This document shows positions 16,592 to 24,995 of a DNA stretch of 33,615 bases, one piece after another. The notes beneath the pieces are model-generated. The model did no database searches. It was not told the DNA's origin and was given only the letters and a program-made list of their open reading frames with translations. Location of the stretch: assembly GCA_947172355.1 (NCBI GenBank), contig CAMWBA010000014.1:1-33615 (forward strand), read 5' to 3'. Position numbers and translations under genes: made by a program. Numbering within the stretch: the first letter of the stretch is position 1; each line of letters begins with the position of its first letter. The DNA comes from an uncultured Bacillota bacterium. GTDB taxonomy: Bacteria > Bacillota > Clostridia > Oscillospirales > Oscillospiraceae.

Positions 16592-17524
16592 ATGAACCTT
16601 TCCGCCCTCAGAGGCAATGAGAAATTAAAAGAGCAGCTGTCCCGGCAGGAGCAGGGACGAGGGCTGTCCCATGCCTATATCCTCTCCGGACCTGTGGGGG
16701 CTGGGCGGCATATCTTAGCCAGACTGCTGGCGGCGGTGATGCTGTGTACATCCCAGAGAGAGAGGCCATGCGGCCAGTGCGGTCCCTGCACAAAGGTTTT
16801 GCGGAGTTTGCACCCCGATGTATCGGTTATTACTGGGCCGGCTGAGGGAAAGCCGATTACAGTGGACCAGGTACGTGCGCTGCGTTCCGATGCCTATATT
16901 CGCCCCAATGAGGGAGAACGGAAGATTTATCTTTTAGAAGGGGCGGATCAAATGAATCCATCCGCCCAGAACGCTATGCTTAAACTGCTGGAAGAGGGTC
17001 CACCCTATGCGGTGTTTCTGCTTCTGGCAGAAAACACCGGGGGATTGCTTCAAACGGTATGTTCTCGGTGTGAGGAACTGGCGCTGTCTCCGGTGCCGCT
17101 GAGGGAGTGTGAAGAGTGGTTGAAAAGCCGGTTTCCCGAAAGACCTCCGCAGGAGCTGCGGTCGGCCGCTTTGGAATGTCAAGGTATTTTGGGCCGGGCG
17201 GTGGAACGGCTGGAGGAGGACAATTCCGACCGGGAGCGGTCCCAGCAGGTGAGGAGGCTGGCGGCTGCGATGGAGCAGGCTGGAGAGCTGGAACTGCTGG
17301 AGGCAGCAATGGTGCTAGACAGCAGAGGAACTCGGGAGGAACTGTCCGCATTGCTGACCGCTTTGGAATGTGAGCTGGGTTCCAGAGCGGTCCAGGGCGG
17401 GAACCGCCGCCGGCTGATACGGGCGGTGGAGTTGGTGCAGGAGCTGAAAGGCGCCGCCCGGCTCAATGTGAATGGCGGACAGCTGTCCGGCTGGCTGTGC
17501 GCTGGGATGTTTGATGCCCTGTGA
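16592..17524 (+). CDS. holB: DNA polymerase III subunit delta'
   Basis: HolB (delta prime) is the stator of the clamp loader that places the DnaN ring on DNA. The ATG at 16592 follows GGAGG by six bases (310 residues); an upstream TTG reading is not favoured. The AAA+ fold is visible: LSHAYILSGPVGAGRH at the P-loop, a four-Cys zinc module (Cys52, Cys60, Cys63, Cys66), and the conserved ADQMNPSAQNAMLKLLEEGP followed by the SRC motif (CSRCEE). The P-loop has Arg39 instead of Lys, which suggests this subunit does not hydrolyse ATP, as in several delta' proteins. Thymidylate kinase, often upstream in Firmicutes, is absent here. Confidence 0.92.
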   Translation: MNLSALRGNEKLKEQLSRQEQGRGLSHAYILSGPVGAGRHILARLLAAVMLCTSQRERPCGQCGPCTKVLRSLHPDVSVITGPAEGKPITVDQVRALRSDAYIRPNEGERKIYLLEGADQMNPSAQNAMLKLLEEGPPYAVFLLLAENTGGLLQTVCSRCEELALSPVPLRECEEWLKSRFPERPPQELRSAALECQGILGRAVERLEEDNSDRERSQQVRRLAAAMEQAGELELLEAAMVLDSRGTREELSALLTALECELGSRAVQGGNRRRLIRAVELVQELKGAARLNVNGGQLSGWLCAGMFDAL

Positions 17525-17560
17525 CAGCAGGAGTTCATGGATCAAGGAGTAAATTTACCT

Positions 17561-18757
17561 ATGGTAGAAATTATAAGTATCCGCTTTAAAAATGGCGGGA
17601 AGGAATACTATTTTAATCCCAACGGCCTCCAATTCCAGGTGGGGGACGGAGTGATTGTAGAGACTGCCCGAGGGACGGAATATGCCCAGTGTATCCGAGG
17701 AAACACCATGATTGACGAGATTGAGCTTACCGCCCCTTTGCGTCCGGTAGTGCGGATGGCCACGCCCGAGGATGCCAAGACGGTGGAAAAAAATAAGGAG
17801 CGGGAAAAGCGGGCCATGTCTGTGTGCCAGCAGAAGATTGCCGAACATGGCCTGGATATGAAGCTGGTCAGCGCTGAGTATAGCTTTGACGGCAGCAAGA
17901 TTCTCTTCTTCTTTACCTCTGAGGGTCGGGTAGATTTCCGGGCTTTGGTGAAGGATTTGGCCGGGGCTCTCCATAGCCGCATTGAGCTGCGGCAGATTGG
18001 TGTCCGAGATGAGGCCAAACTACTGGGCGGACTGGGCATCTGCGGAAAACCTTTCTGCTGTTCCCAGTTTTTAGAGGAGTTCCAGCCCGTTTCCATCAAG
18101 ATGGCGAAAACCCAGAATCTGTCTTTAAACCCGACCAAAATATCTGGGACATGTGGGCGGCTGATGTGCTGCCTAAAGTATGAGCAGGAGGCGTATGAGG
18201 ATCTGGTAAGACATGCCCCCAAACAGGAGTCCTTTGTTGAAACTCCCGACGGAGCAGGAACGGTGGCCGGCATCAATCTGCTGCGGCAGACCGCTCAGGT
18301 GCGGCTGGAGTCCGATCCGGAGACGCCCAGGACCTATCATAATTGTGAGCTGTGTGTGGTCCGAAGCGGCAAGGGAAAACGGCCGGAGGGCTATGTGGAG
18401 CCCCCTTTGGAGGAGTTGGCCAAGCTGCGCCGGTCCAGCGAAGAAGGTTCTAAGCAGGTGACGGAGGAGGATACTCTGGCCGCTGCTATTGAAGCTGCGT
18501 TTCCCAGTCAGAGCGGAACCAAAGCGCCGCCAGCTGCGCAGGAGGAGTGGGAGGAGCGCCGCTCCAGCCGAAACCGCCGCCGCCACCGTCCCCGGGGCGA
18601 GGGGGGAGAGTCTCATGCAAAGGGGAGCGAGTCCCGACCCAAGGTCCCGGAGCAGGAGTCTGTGGGGCAGCATGCCAAAGCGGAGGGAGGAGACAGCCGG
18701 CCCAATCGCCGCCGCCGCCGCCGGCCTAATAAGGGAGGAAAGTCCTTTGGCGGGTAA
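17561..18757 (+). CDS. ricT: PSP1-domain protein RicT (YaaT), with long Arg-rich tail
   Basis: RicT is part of the RicAFT (YlbF-YmcA-YaaT) complex that modulates RNase Y-dependent mRNA maturation, sporulation and competence in Bacillus. I use the ATG at 17561, giving MVEIISIRFKNGGKEYYFNPNG, which aligns with the known N-terminus; an ATG at 17537 adds eight residues and cannot be excluded. The PSP1 domain spans about 5-270 and carries two Cys clusters, CGKPFCC (161-167) and CGRLMCC (198-204), which ligate an Fe-S cluster in this family. Beyond about residue 285 is a polar tail of roughly 110 residues with repeated Arg blocks and Gly, absent from the 275-aa Bacillus protein. Confidence 0.93.
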   Translation: MVEIISIRFKNGGKEYYFNPNGLQFQVGDGVIVETARGTEYAQCIRGNTMIDEIELTAPLRPVVRMATPEDAKTVEKNKEREKRAMSVCQQKIAEHGLDMKLVSAEYSFDGSKILFFFTSEGRVDFRALVKDLAGALHSRIELRQIGVRDEAKLLGGLGICGKPFCCSQFLEEFQPVSIKMAKTQNLSLNPTKISGTCGRLMCCLKYEQEAYEDLVRHAPKQESFVETPDGAGTVAGINLLRQTAQVRLESDPETPRTYHNCELCVVRSGKGKRPEGYVEPPLEELAKLRRSSEEGSKQVTEEDTLAAAIEAAFPSQSGTKAPPAAQEEWEERRSSRNRRRHRPRGEGGESHAKGSESRPKVPEQESVGQHAKAEGGDSRPNRRRRRRPNKGGKSFGG

Positions 18758-18839
18758 CCGGCTGATTTCCCTTTTTGGAGAGAAATGTGAAAGATTCATA
18801 GGGATAAGGGATAAACAGGCTGAGATTTTGGGAGAAGCG

Positions 18840-18872
18840 AGCCCGGCTGTGATTTGACACAGCCGGGCTTTT
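18840..18872 (+). terminator. Rho-independent terminator after ricT
   Basis: A perfect 12-bp stem, AGCCCGGCTGTG / CACAGCCGGGCT, with a 6-nt loop is followed by TTTT. It separates ricT from the AEC transporter gene, whose ribosome binding site begins about 10 bp later; no obvious promoter was found in between. Confidence 0.88.
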
Positions 18873-18898
18873 GGTTTATATTGGAGGAGGAAAGGGAA

Positions 18899-19852
18899 GT
18901 GAGTAACATGGTGGGATTTTTGAATGCACTCTCTGCCTGCCTGGTTTTGCTGATGCTCATGTCGGTGGGCTATTTTATGGGTATAGCAGGCTGGATGACG
19001 GCGAAGGAAAAAAAGTTTCTCAGCAAATATATTGTGAATATTGCAGTACCCTGCAACTGTATTGTGGGGCTGCTGAATAATTTGGACCGAGACAGTCTGT
19101 CCCAGGCGGGACTGATGCTGCTGGCTGGGATACTGTCTGTTATAGTGGATTTAGTTGTCTCGGCGGCAGCGGCCACTCTGCTCCGCCTTCCTCGGGAGCG
19201 CTGGGGCGTGTTTGTGGCGATGGCGGGCCTGTCAAACACCCTGTTTATCGGTATCCCGGTGTGTATGCAGCTCTTTGGCGAGGCCAGTATGCCCTATATT
19301 ATGATTTATTATATCGGTCATACCTCCTTCCTTCAGTCGGTGGGAGTGATGCTGATTGAGCGGGCGGGTACCCGAAAGGGGCAGGGAACCAGTGCAGTTG
19401 GATTTCTCCGGGATATGTTCACCAAGCCTCCTATTCTGGGGGTGATTGCCTCAATGATTTTGCTGATTCTGGACTTGCGTCTGCCCAGTCCAATCATGCG
19501 GTTTGCCGGATACATCAGCGATTCTGTCTCCCCTTTGGCCCTGATTTATTGTGGTTTTATTGTGTACGAGGTAGGATTGAACCATCTGCGCTTCCTTCGG
19601 GGACTGCCTACCATGCTGGTGATGCGGCTGGTGCTGTCCCCGGTGATCTGCCTGGGCAGCTGTTTGCTGATGGGGATGGAGGGACTGCCCTTAAAGGTCT
19701 TTGTCGTAGAGAGCGCTCTGCCGGTGGTCAGCCAGGTGACTGTAATGGCGGGAGCTTACGGCGCCGACGAAGAATATGCCGCTATTGGAGCCTGTTTGTC
19801 CATATTGGCCAGCTTTGTGAGTATTCCTATTTTGATGTTGATTTTGGGGTAA
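18899..19852 (+). CDS. AEC-family (auxin efflux carrier-type) transporter
   Basis: A very hydrophobic protein of about 317 residues with some ten predicted membrane helices in two halves, the pattern of the AEC/membrane transport protein family (Mem_trans). Segments supporting this are NIAVPCNCIVGLL in the first half, the polar loop SNTLFIGIPV, and the C-terminal SALPVVSQVTVMAGAYGADEEYAA, which is typical of AEC permeases. A GTG at 18899 sits eight bases after GGAGG; an ATG at 18908 is three codons further in and is the alternative. Family members move organic acids or similar anions out of the cell, but the substrate cannot be named. The next gene follows after 30 bp. Confidence 0.85.
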   Translation: MSNMVGFLNALSACLVLLMLMSVGYFMGIAGWMTAKEKKFLSKYIVNIAVPCNCIVGLLNNLDRDSLSQAGLMLLAGILSVIVDLVVSAAAATLLRLPRERWGVFVAMAGLSNTLFIGIPVCMQLFGEASMPYIMIYYIGHTSFLQSVGVMLIERAGTRKGQGTSAVGFLRDMFTKPPILGVIASMILLILDLRLPSPIMRFAGYISDSVSPLALIYCGFIVYEVGLNHLRFLRGLPTMLVMRLVLSPVICLGSCLLMGMEGLPLKVFVVESALPVVSQVTVMAGAYGADEEYAAIGACLSILASFVSIPILMLILG

Positions 19853-19882
19853 GTTCATGCTGGAAAGAGAGGATGAACGTCT

Positions 19883-20941
19883 ATGTGGATGGGGCTGACA
19901 GTACTGGCAGCATTGTGTGTTGGACTGCTGGTATTTAAGATGAAGGTTCCTGGCGGAATGCTGGTGGGGGCCATTTTGGGCGCTGCACTGCTGAATATTG
20001 CTACCGGCCAGGCATTTATCTATCCGCAGGCCAAGGTGCTTGCCCAAGCCCTTACCGGGGCTTACATCGGCTGTATGATGACCAAAGAGGATATCGGCCA
20101 CCTGCCCCGGCTGATTCGGCCTTATTTGATGGTACTAGGCAGTCTGCTGACGCTGAATTTAATTATGGCCGCCCTCTTTTTCCGGGTGACCAATTTGGAT
20201 TTGCTCACCTGCCTGTTTTGTGCCGCCCCTGGCGGCATGTCAGATACCCCGCTTATTGCCATGGATATGGGGGCGGACGGTTCTGTGGTGGCGGTGATGC
20301 AATTTGTGCGGATGCTCTTTGGGATGGCTTGCTTGCCCAGTGTAATTATGCTGTCCGACCGGATGATTGAGCCGGAGGCCGCAAAGGAGCTGGAGGAGCA
20401 TGCAGATTTCAGCCGTGCCGTGCAGGAGAAAAAAGTAAAGCCTACCTTCCAAGGATTTGTTCCAACTCTATGTGCCGCTGTGGCGGCGGCGGTGTTGGGA
20501 AAGCTGTCTGGAGTGCCGGCTGGGGCGCTGTCTGCGGCGCTGATTGTTACCGCTTGGCTGAAACTAAGTGGGAAGTGTCCTGGGATGCCTATGTGGCTTC
20601 GGCGCATGGCTCAGATTATTTCGGGCTGCTGCATCGGCTCCACCATTACCCGGTCACAGATTATTCAGATGAAACAGCTGGCGCTGCCTGCTGTGGCACT
20701 GTGCTTGGGCTATATGATCTGCTGTGTGGGGATGGGGCTAGTGGTGTCCAAGGTGTTTCGGATTCAACTGCGGGAAGCGATGCTTACCCTTTCCCCAGCG
20801 GGCGCCACCGAGATGGCTCTCATTGCTGCCGACCTGGGAGTGGAAAGCACTGACCTGGTGGTCCTTCAAATTTGCCGGCTGGTGGGGGTAACCTTGATTT
20901 TTCCGCAGATTTTCCATGTGATTGCCTTTATTTTGTTATGA
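19883..20941 (+). CDS. AbrB-duplication-family membrane protein (putative transporter)
   Basis: A 352-residue multi-pass membrane protein with two similar halves. Each half contains the AbrB-duplication pattern: first half QALTGAYIGCMMTKEDIGHL and CAAPGGMSDTPLIAMDMGAD; second half QIISGCCIGSTITRSQIIQM and LSPAGATEMALIAADLGVE. Databases often label these 'AbrB family transcriptional regulator', a misleading name: no DNA-binding domain is present. It is related to E. coli AbrB (ammonia monooxygenase regulator-like), with an unknown transported compound. It is co-directional with and 30 bp after the AEC transporter gene, so they probably share a transcript. Confidence 0.85.
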   Translation: MWMGLTVLAALCVGLLVFKMKVPGGMLVGAILGAALLNIATGQAFIYPQAKVLAQALTGAYIGCMMTKEDIGHLPRLIRPYLMVLGSLLTLNLIMAALFFRVTNLDLLTCLFCAAPGGMSDTPLIAMDMGADGSVVAVMQFVRMLFGMACLPSVIMLSDRMIEPEAAKELEEHADFSRAVQEKKVKPTFQGFVPTLCAAVAAAVLGKLSGVPAGALSAALIVTAWLKLSGKCPGMPMWLRRMAQIISGCCIGSTITRSQIIQMKQLALPAVALCLGYMICCVGMGLVVSKVFRIQLREAMLTLSPAGATEMALIAADLGVESTDLVVLQICRLVGVTLIFPQIFHVIAFILL

Positions 20942-20948
20942 GGAAAGC

Positions 20949-20975
20949 CCGCCGCGTCTGCGGCGGACACTTTTT
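20949..20975 (+). terminator. Rho-independent terminator after the AbrB-family gene
   Basis: A 7-bp GC stem CCGCCGC / GCGGCGG with a GTCT loop, then ACAC and TTTTT. It ends the AEC-AbrB transcription unit. Confidence 0.8.
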
Positions 20976-20981
20976 GTAAAA

Positions 20982-21010
20982 AGAACCCCCCGGCTATGCC
21001 GGAGGGTTCT
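20982..21010. terminator. Bidirectional terminator between convergent operons
   Basis: Stem AGAACCC-C-CCGGC / GCCGG-A-GGGTTCT (one internal mismatch) with a TAT loop. On the minus strand it is followed by TTTTT (20978-20982), serving the ABC permease gene that ends at 21014; on the plus strand it is followed by TTTATTAT, backing up the previous terminator. Confidence 0.85.
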
Positions 21011-21013
21011 TTA

Positions 21014-22009
21014 TTATCGTTCTTCTCTAAAATAGTTCAGTCCCAATGCTGCCGGCTGGCCAGAGCCCTCCCGTTTGCGGACGGAAGAGGCCACTAAGAC
21101 GATGGCCGTAATCAGGAACGGCAGCGCCTTGAACAACTGGGCAGGGACCGCATTCAGCCAGCCTAGGACTCCGGGGAAAGCTCCGGCCAGAGGACCGGAG
21201 TAGATCTGAAGGGTGTTGAAGAAGCCGAAGATCAAAGTTCCTCCAATGGCCATCAGCGGATTCCAGTTTGCAAAGATCACCAAGGCGATGGCAATCCAGC
21301 CGTAGCCGTTGATCCAGCAGTTAGAGCCCTCAAAGGAGCCGCTCATATACAGGGCCATGTAGAACCCGCCCAAGCCCATGATGCCTGATCCGGCCACAAG
21401 ATGGATGTATTTATACAGCAGGATATTCACTCCAACGGAGTCAGCAGCGCCGGGGTTTTCACCTACCGCCCGCAGACGCAGGCCGGTCTTGGTGTAGCTG
21501 AGATACCACCATATCAGAGCGGCTATCCCAACCCCCAGATAAACCAGCAGATTTTGAGAAAAAAACACCTTGCCCAGTAGCGGAATTTTGGATAGCAGGG
21601 GCAGTTCCTTTGGCGCAAACCCATTGACCAGAGCAGAGGCCCCCGTCATAGCAGGCCACCGCTCTCCAATGCCCTTTCCCACAAAGAAGTACAGTCCCAG
21701 GCCGAAGGTGGTGATGGTCAGACCGGTGACATTTTGGTTGGCCTGGAGGGAGACGGTAAGCAGCGCGAAAAGGAGTCCGCACAGCCCCGCCGCCAGGAAG
21801 GACACCGCCAGTCCCACAAGTAGACTGTTCGTCATGCACCCTGCCAGATAGCCGAAAATGGCTCCGACTGCCATGGTGCCCTCCACACCTAAGTTCAAAC
21901 TGCCCGCTTTTTCCACCACAATCTCCCCTGTCGTGCCATAGAGCAGGGGAATGTTCACCAGGACGATGTTAAAAAGGAACAGGGTTAATACATTGATAGG
22001 ATCGTTCAT
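21014..22009 (-). CDS. BMP-type ABC transporter permease 2
   Basis: A 331-residue membrane permease of the branched-chain/BPD-transp-2 superfamily as used in nucleoside uptake (YufQ/NupQ-like). Characteristic segments are EKAGSLNLGVEGTMAVGA, NQNVTGLTITTFGLGLYFFVG and the conserved cytoplasmic loop TKTGLRLRAVGENPGAADSVGVN, which contacts the ATPase. About eight to ten helices are evident. The start overlaps the previous gene's stop by four bases (ATGA), so its translation is coupled to the partner permease. Its partners are the ATPase and lipoprotein upstream. Confidence 0.9.
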   Translation of the reverse strand: MNDPINVLTLFLFNIVLVNIPLLYGTTGEIVVEKAGSLNLGVEGTMAVGAIFGYLAGCMTNSLLVGLAVSFLAAGLCGLLFALLTVSLQANQNVTGLTITTFGLGLYFFVGKGIGERWPAMTGASALVNGFAPKELPLLSKIPLLGKVFFSQNLLVYLGVGIAALIWWYLSYTKTGLRLRAVGENPGAADSVGVNILLYKYIHLVAGSGIMGLGGFYMALYMSGSFEGSNCWINGYGWIAIALVIFANWNPLMAIGGTLIFGFFNTLQIYSGPLAGAFPGVLGWLNAVPAQLFKALPFLITAIVLVASSVRKREGSGQPAALGLNYFREER

Positions 22010-23127
22010 CTGGCTGCCTCCTTTCTGCTTCGGAGGACCAGTTTGAAACGGGTAAAGAAGTCCGCCGCCAATACAAGGAAGAGAATGACGCCTTGGAGCA
22101 GGTTGGCAAAGTTGGCATCAATGGAAGGATAGCTGCTGCTGGCGGTTTGACATCCAAATTGAAGCACTGTTATCAGCACAGAGGCCAACAGGATACCCAA
22201 TGTGTTCAGCTTGGCCAGCCAGGCCACCACAATCCCCGTCCATCCCACATCATTGGTGGGGGAGGCGGACATGACTCCAGCCGAGGATACATGGAGGGCT
22301 CCCGCCATACCAATCAGAGCAGCGGATAAAAAGATGGTCCGAATGACAATCTTTCCCACCTTCATCCCGGCATATCGAGCGGTATTGGGGCTGTCTCCCA
22401 CCACAGCAATCTCATAGCCCCGCTTGGTATAATTGAGATAGCCAAATATCAAAGCGCACAGGACCAGCGCCACAATCAGCGAAAGGTTTAGATTAAATGG
22501 CCCTATGGGAATGGTAATCATCTGGGCGTTATCGGGGAACTTGGCAAACTTAGGCCGGGCGGACTGAGGGTCCAGGAAAAAGTTCCAGCCTGCCTTTGTT
22601 TCTGCAAAATATTGCAGAAAATAGAGAGCTACATAGTTGAGCATCAAGGTGAGCAGGGTCTCATTGGTGCCCCATTTTACCTTCAGCGCCGCGACAAACA
22701 CGCCATACACTCCGCCGCCCAGCGCTCCGCACAGGGCCATGGCCAGCACCATCACCGGCTGGGGCAGGCTCTCCCCCAACAGCATCCCAGCTACACCGGC
22801 CCAGAACGCCCCCATAATGAACTGTCCCTCACCGCCGATGTTCCAAAAGCGCATCTTAAAAGCCAGCGACAGAGCCAATGAGACAATGAGCAGGGGGACG
22901 AAGAGCTTGATAAAGTTCTCCACCGCCCGCCAGGGATAGCGGCTGCCGGGAATACCCATGGTGATCATCTGCCTGTAAAACGTGAGGGGTTCCACCCCTT
23001 GAACCGCCAGCAGTACTGCACCCACAGCCAAGGCCAGTACCACCGCCGCCACATAGGCCAGCAGCTGCTGTGCGGGCCGGCTGTCCTCCCGCTTGATCAC
23101 ATGGAAAAGGGGCTGTTGGCTCTTCAT
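22006..23127 (-). CDS. BMP-type ABC transporter permease 1
   Basis: A 373-residue permease (YufP/NupP-like) with a cytoplasmic N-terminus of about 22 residues and roughly ten helices. The motifs FKMRFWNIGGEGQFIMGAFWAG, KWGTNETLLTLMLNYVALYFLQYF and the loop TKRGYEIAVVGDSPNTARYAGMKVGK are typical of the first permease of BMP-family nucleoside transporters. The start overlaps the ATPase stop by four bases and the stop overlaps the second permease start. The two permeases are expected to form a heterodimer. Confidence 0.9.
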   Translation of the reverse strand: MKSQQPLFHVIKREDSRPAQQLLAYVAAVVLALAVGAVLLAVQGVEPLTFYRQMITMGIPGSRYPWRAVENFIKLFVPLLIVSLALSLAFKMRFWNIGGEGQFIMGAFWAGVAGMLLGESLPQPVMVLAMALCGALGGGVYGVFVAALKVKWGTNETLLTLMLNYVALYFLQYFAETKAGWNFFLDPQSARPKFAKFPDNAQMITIPIGPFNLNLSLIVALVLCALIFGYLNYTKRGYEIAVVGDSPNTARYAGMKVGKIVIRTIFLSAALIGMAGALHVSSAGVMSASPTNDVGWTGIVVAWLAKLNTLGILLASVLITVLQFGCQTASSSYPSIDANFANLLQGVILFLVLAADFFTRFKLVLRSRKEAAR

Positions 23128-24698
23128 TCCTCCACCTCCTCAATCCGACTGTCTTTGGCAATGCCAGCAGGCTTGTCCTCATATTTATTGGTCAAATCCA
23201 GGGCTCCGGTCATCATCAAACCCAGCTCCTCCTTAGAGGTCTTATGGGCGTGGACCACGCCCATCACCCTACCGTGGCAAAGCACCATAATTTTGTCGCA
23301 CAAATCCATCATTACATCCAGATCTTCCCCCACAAAGAGGATCCCAACACCATCTTTTTTCTGCCGGTTGAGGATGTCGTAAATGGCATAGGAGGAGTTG
23401 ATGTCCAGCCCTCGGACGGGGTAGGCGGTGACAATCACGTTGGGACCAGCCTTGATTTCCCTACCCAACAGTACCTTTTGTACGTTTCCGCCGGACAGCC
23501 GCCGCACCGGTGTCTCGGTAGAGGGGGTAACAATCTCCAGATCCTGCACAACCTGTTTTGCTTCCTCCCGACCGGTCTTGCGGTCCACAAAGGGCCCCTT
23601 GGCCTGATCATATTTCTTTAAGAGCATGTTGTCTGTTATGGACATGGAGGGAGCCAGGCCCATACCCAGCCGGTCCTCTGGGATGAAGGACATGGAGATC
23701 CCTTTCTCTAAAATGGCCTTGGGGCTGAGGCCAACAATGTTGTCCCCTTTATGAATCATCATCCCGCTCTCAATGGGCCGCAGTCCGGCGATGGCCTCAC
23801 ACAGCTCTTTCTGACCGCAGCCAGCGATGCCAGCCACACCCAAGATTTCCCCGCCCCGGATGTAGAAATTCACCTTGTCGATGGCCAAAGCGCCCTCGTC
23901 ATTTTTAATGGTCAGGTCCCGAATCTCCAGCAGGGGCCTGGTCTTTTCCACCACAGGCCGGTCAATATTCAGCTTCACTTTTCGGCCCACCATATATTCG
24001 GTGAGCTGCTGCTCATCGGTGGTAGCAGTGTCCACGGTGGTGATATACTCCCCTTTTCGGAGGATGGCCACCCGGTCGGAGATTTCCAGCACCTCGTTGA
24101 GTTTGTGGGTGATGATGATGATGGCGTGCCCCGACTCTTTCATGCGGCGGAGTACATCGAAGAGTTTGGCTGTTTCCTGGACCGTCAGTACGGCGGTGGG
24201 TTCGTCTAAAATAATAATTTGGGCTCCGTAATACAGTACCTTGACAATCTCTAAGGTCTGTTTCTCCGAAACCGCCATGTTATAGACCTTTTTCCTGGGG
24301 TCAATGTCAAAGCCAAACCTTTTTGCCATGTCGCCGATTACCTGAAAGCGGTCCTTTTTCAGTACGGGACCGGACTTGTCGTCTCCGAGCCAGATGTTGT
24401 CGGCGGCAGAAAATACATCCACCAGCTTGAAGTGCTGGTGAACCATTCCAATGCCCAGCTTCTTGGCGTCCTCCGGAGAGTTGATTGCCACCTCCCGGCC
24501 ATCTACCAGAATCATTCCGCTGTCCGGTTTATAGATCCCCGACAGCATGTTCATCAAGGTGGTCTTTCCCGAACCGTTCTCCCCCAGAAGAGCCAAAATT
24601 TCTCCAGGTTTCACCGTTAAGTTTATGTCCTTATTGGCTGCCACACTTCCAAAGCTCTTGCAGATGCCACGCATCTCGATGGCGTATTGCTGCTCCAT
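23124..24698 (-). CDS. Two-domain ABC ATPase of the BMP/nucleoside transporter
   Basis: The ATG at 24698 (MEQQYAIEMRGICKSFG, 524 residues) follows GAGGAGAG. Domain 1 has Walker A GENGSGKTT (39-47), the noncanonical signature AVSEKQTLEIVK, Walker B IIILDEPTA and switch His in IIITHKL. Domain 2 has a degenerate P-loop (GVAGIAGCGQKEL), signature RRLSGGNVQKVLLGRE, and VIVTAYPVRGLD at Walker B. This asymmetric two-domain layout matches YufO/NupO and other sugar/nucleoside importers. It sits about 300 bp from the binding-protein gene, with a terminator and a hairpin-rich repeat between, so transporter subunits may be made at different levels. Confidence 0.93.
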   Translation of the reverse strand: MEQQYAIEMRGICKSFGSVAANKDINLTVKPGEILALLGENGSGKTTLMNMLSGIYKPDSGMILVDGREVAINSPEDAKKLGIGMVHQHFKLVDVFSAADNIWLGDDKSGPVLKKDRFQVIGDMAKRFGFDIDPRKKVYNMAVSEKQTLEIVKVLYYGAQIIILDEPTAVLTVQETAKLFDVLRRMKESGHAIIIITHKLNEVLEISDRVAILRKGEYITTVDTATTDEQQLTEYMVGRKVKLNIDRPVVEKTRPLLEIRDLTIKNDEGALAIDKVNFYIRGGEILGVAGIAGCGQKELCEAIAGLRPIESGMMIHKGDNIVGLSPKAILEKGISMSFIPEDRLGMGLAPSMSITDNMLLKKYDQAKGPFVDRKTGREEAKQVVQDLEIVTPSTETPVRRLSGGNVQKVLLGREIKAGPNVIVTAYPVRGLDINSSYAIYDILNRQKKDGVGILFVGEDLDVMMDLCDKIMVLCHGRVMGVVHAHKTSKEELGLMMTGALDLTNKYEDKPAGIAKDSRIEEVEE

Positions 24699-24748
24699 GC
24701 TCTCTCTCCTCTCTGCCCTCACCGGGCGGGCGTCCTCGCCGGACAGGC

Positions 24749-24920
24749 GTTCTTTCCTTTTAGAAAAGGAAAGAACCAAAGGAAAACTTCTGCGCAAAAC
24801 TTCGTTTTGCTTCCAGGCTCTCTTGTAGGACGCTCGATTTCTCTGAAGTCTGGGAGCAAAACGCAGTTTTGCGGGAAAGTCTCTTTTTCGGTTCCTTTTT
24901 CTTTACAAAGAAAAAGGAAC
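24749..24920. repeat. Hairpin-bracketed repeat element between binding-protein and ATPase genes
   Basis: The element has mirror-like architecture. A 13-bp stem with 2-nt loop lies at 24749-24776 (arms GTTCTTTCCTTTT) and a 14-bp stem with 2-nt loop at 24891-24920 (arms GTTCCTTTTTCTTT). Inside each is a 7-bp hairpin GCAAAAC...GTTTTGC (24794-24810 and 24856-24872). About 45 bp of unique sequence lies in the centre. No open reading frame of note is present. The long outer hairpins could also act as attenuators or RNA-stability elements. A looser version of the same bracket plan occurs at 29081-29193. Confidence 0.65.
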
Positions 24921-24937
24921 AAAACCCCCGCAAAAGC

Positions 24938-24968
24938 CCGGGCCGGCCGGAATCTCCGGCCGGCCCGG
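24938..24968 (-). terminator. Likely terminator/attenuator after the binding-protein gene
   Basis: A very stable 14-bp stem (CCGGGCCGGCCGGA with its complement, 3-nt loop) lies 27 bp after the lipoprotein stop on the minus strand and is followed by CTTTTG. The U-tract is short, so termination may be partial, letting some transcripts continue into the ATPase and permease genes. Confidence 0.65.
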
Positions 24969-24995
24969 TTCGGGTCTGCGTTTTGGCGGGGAAGG

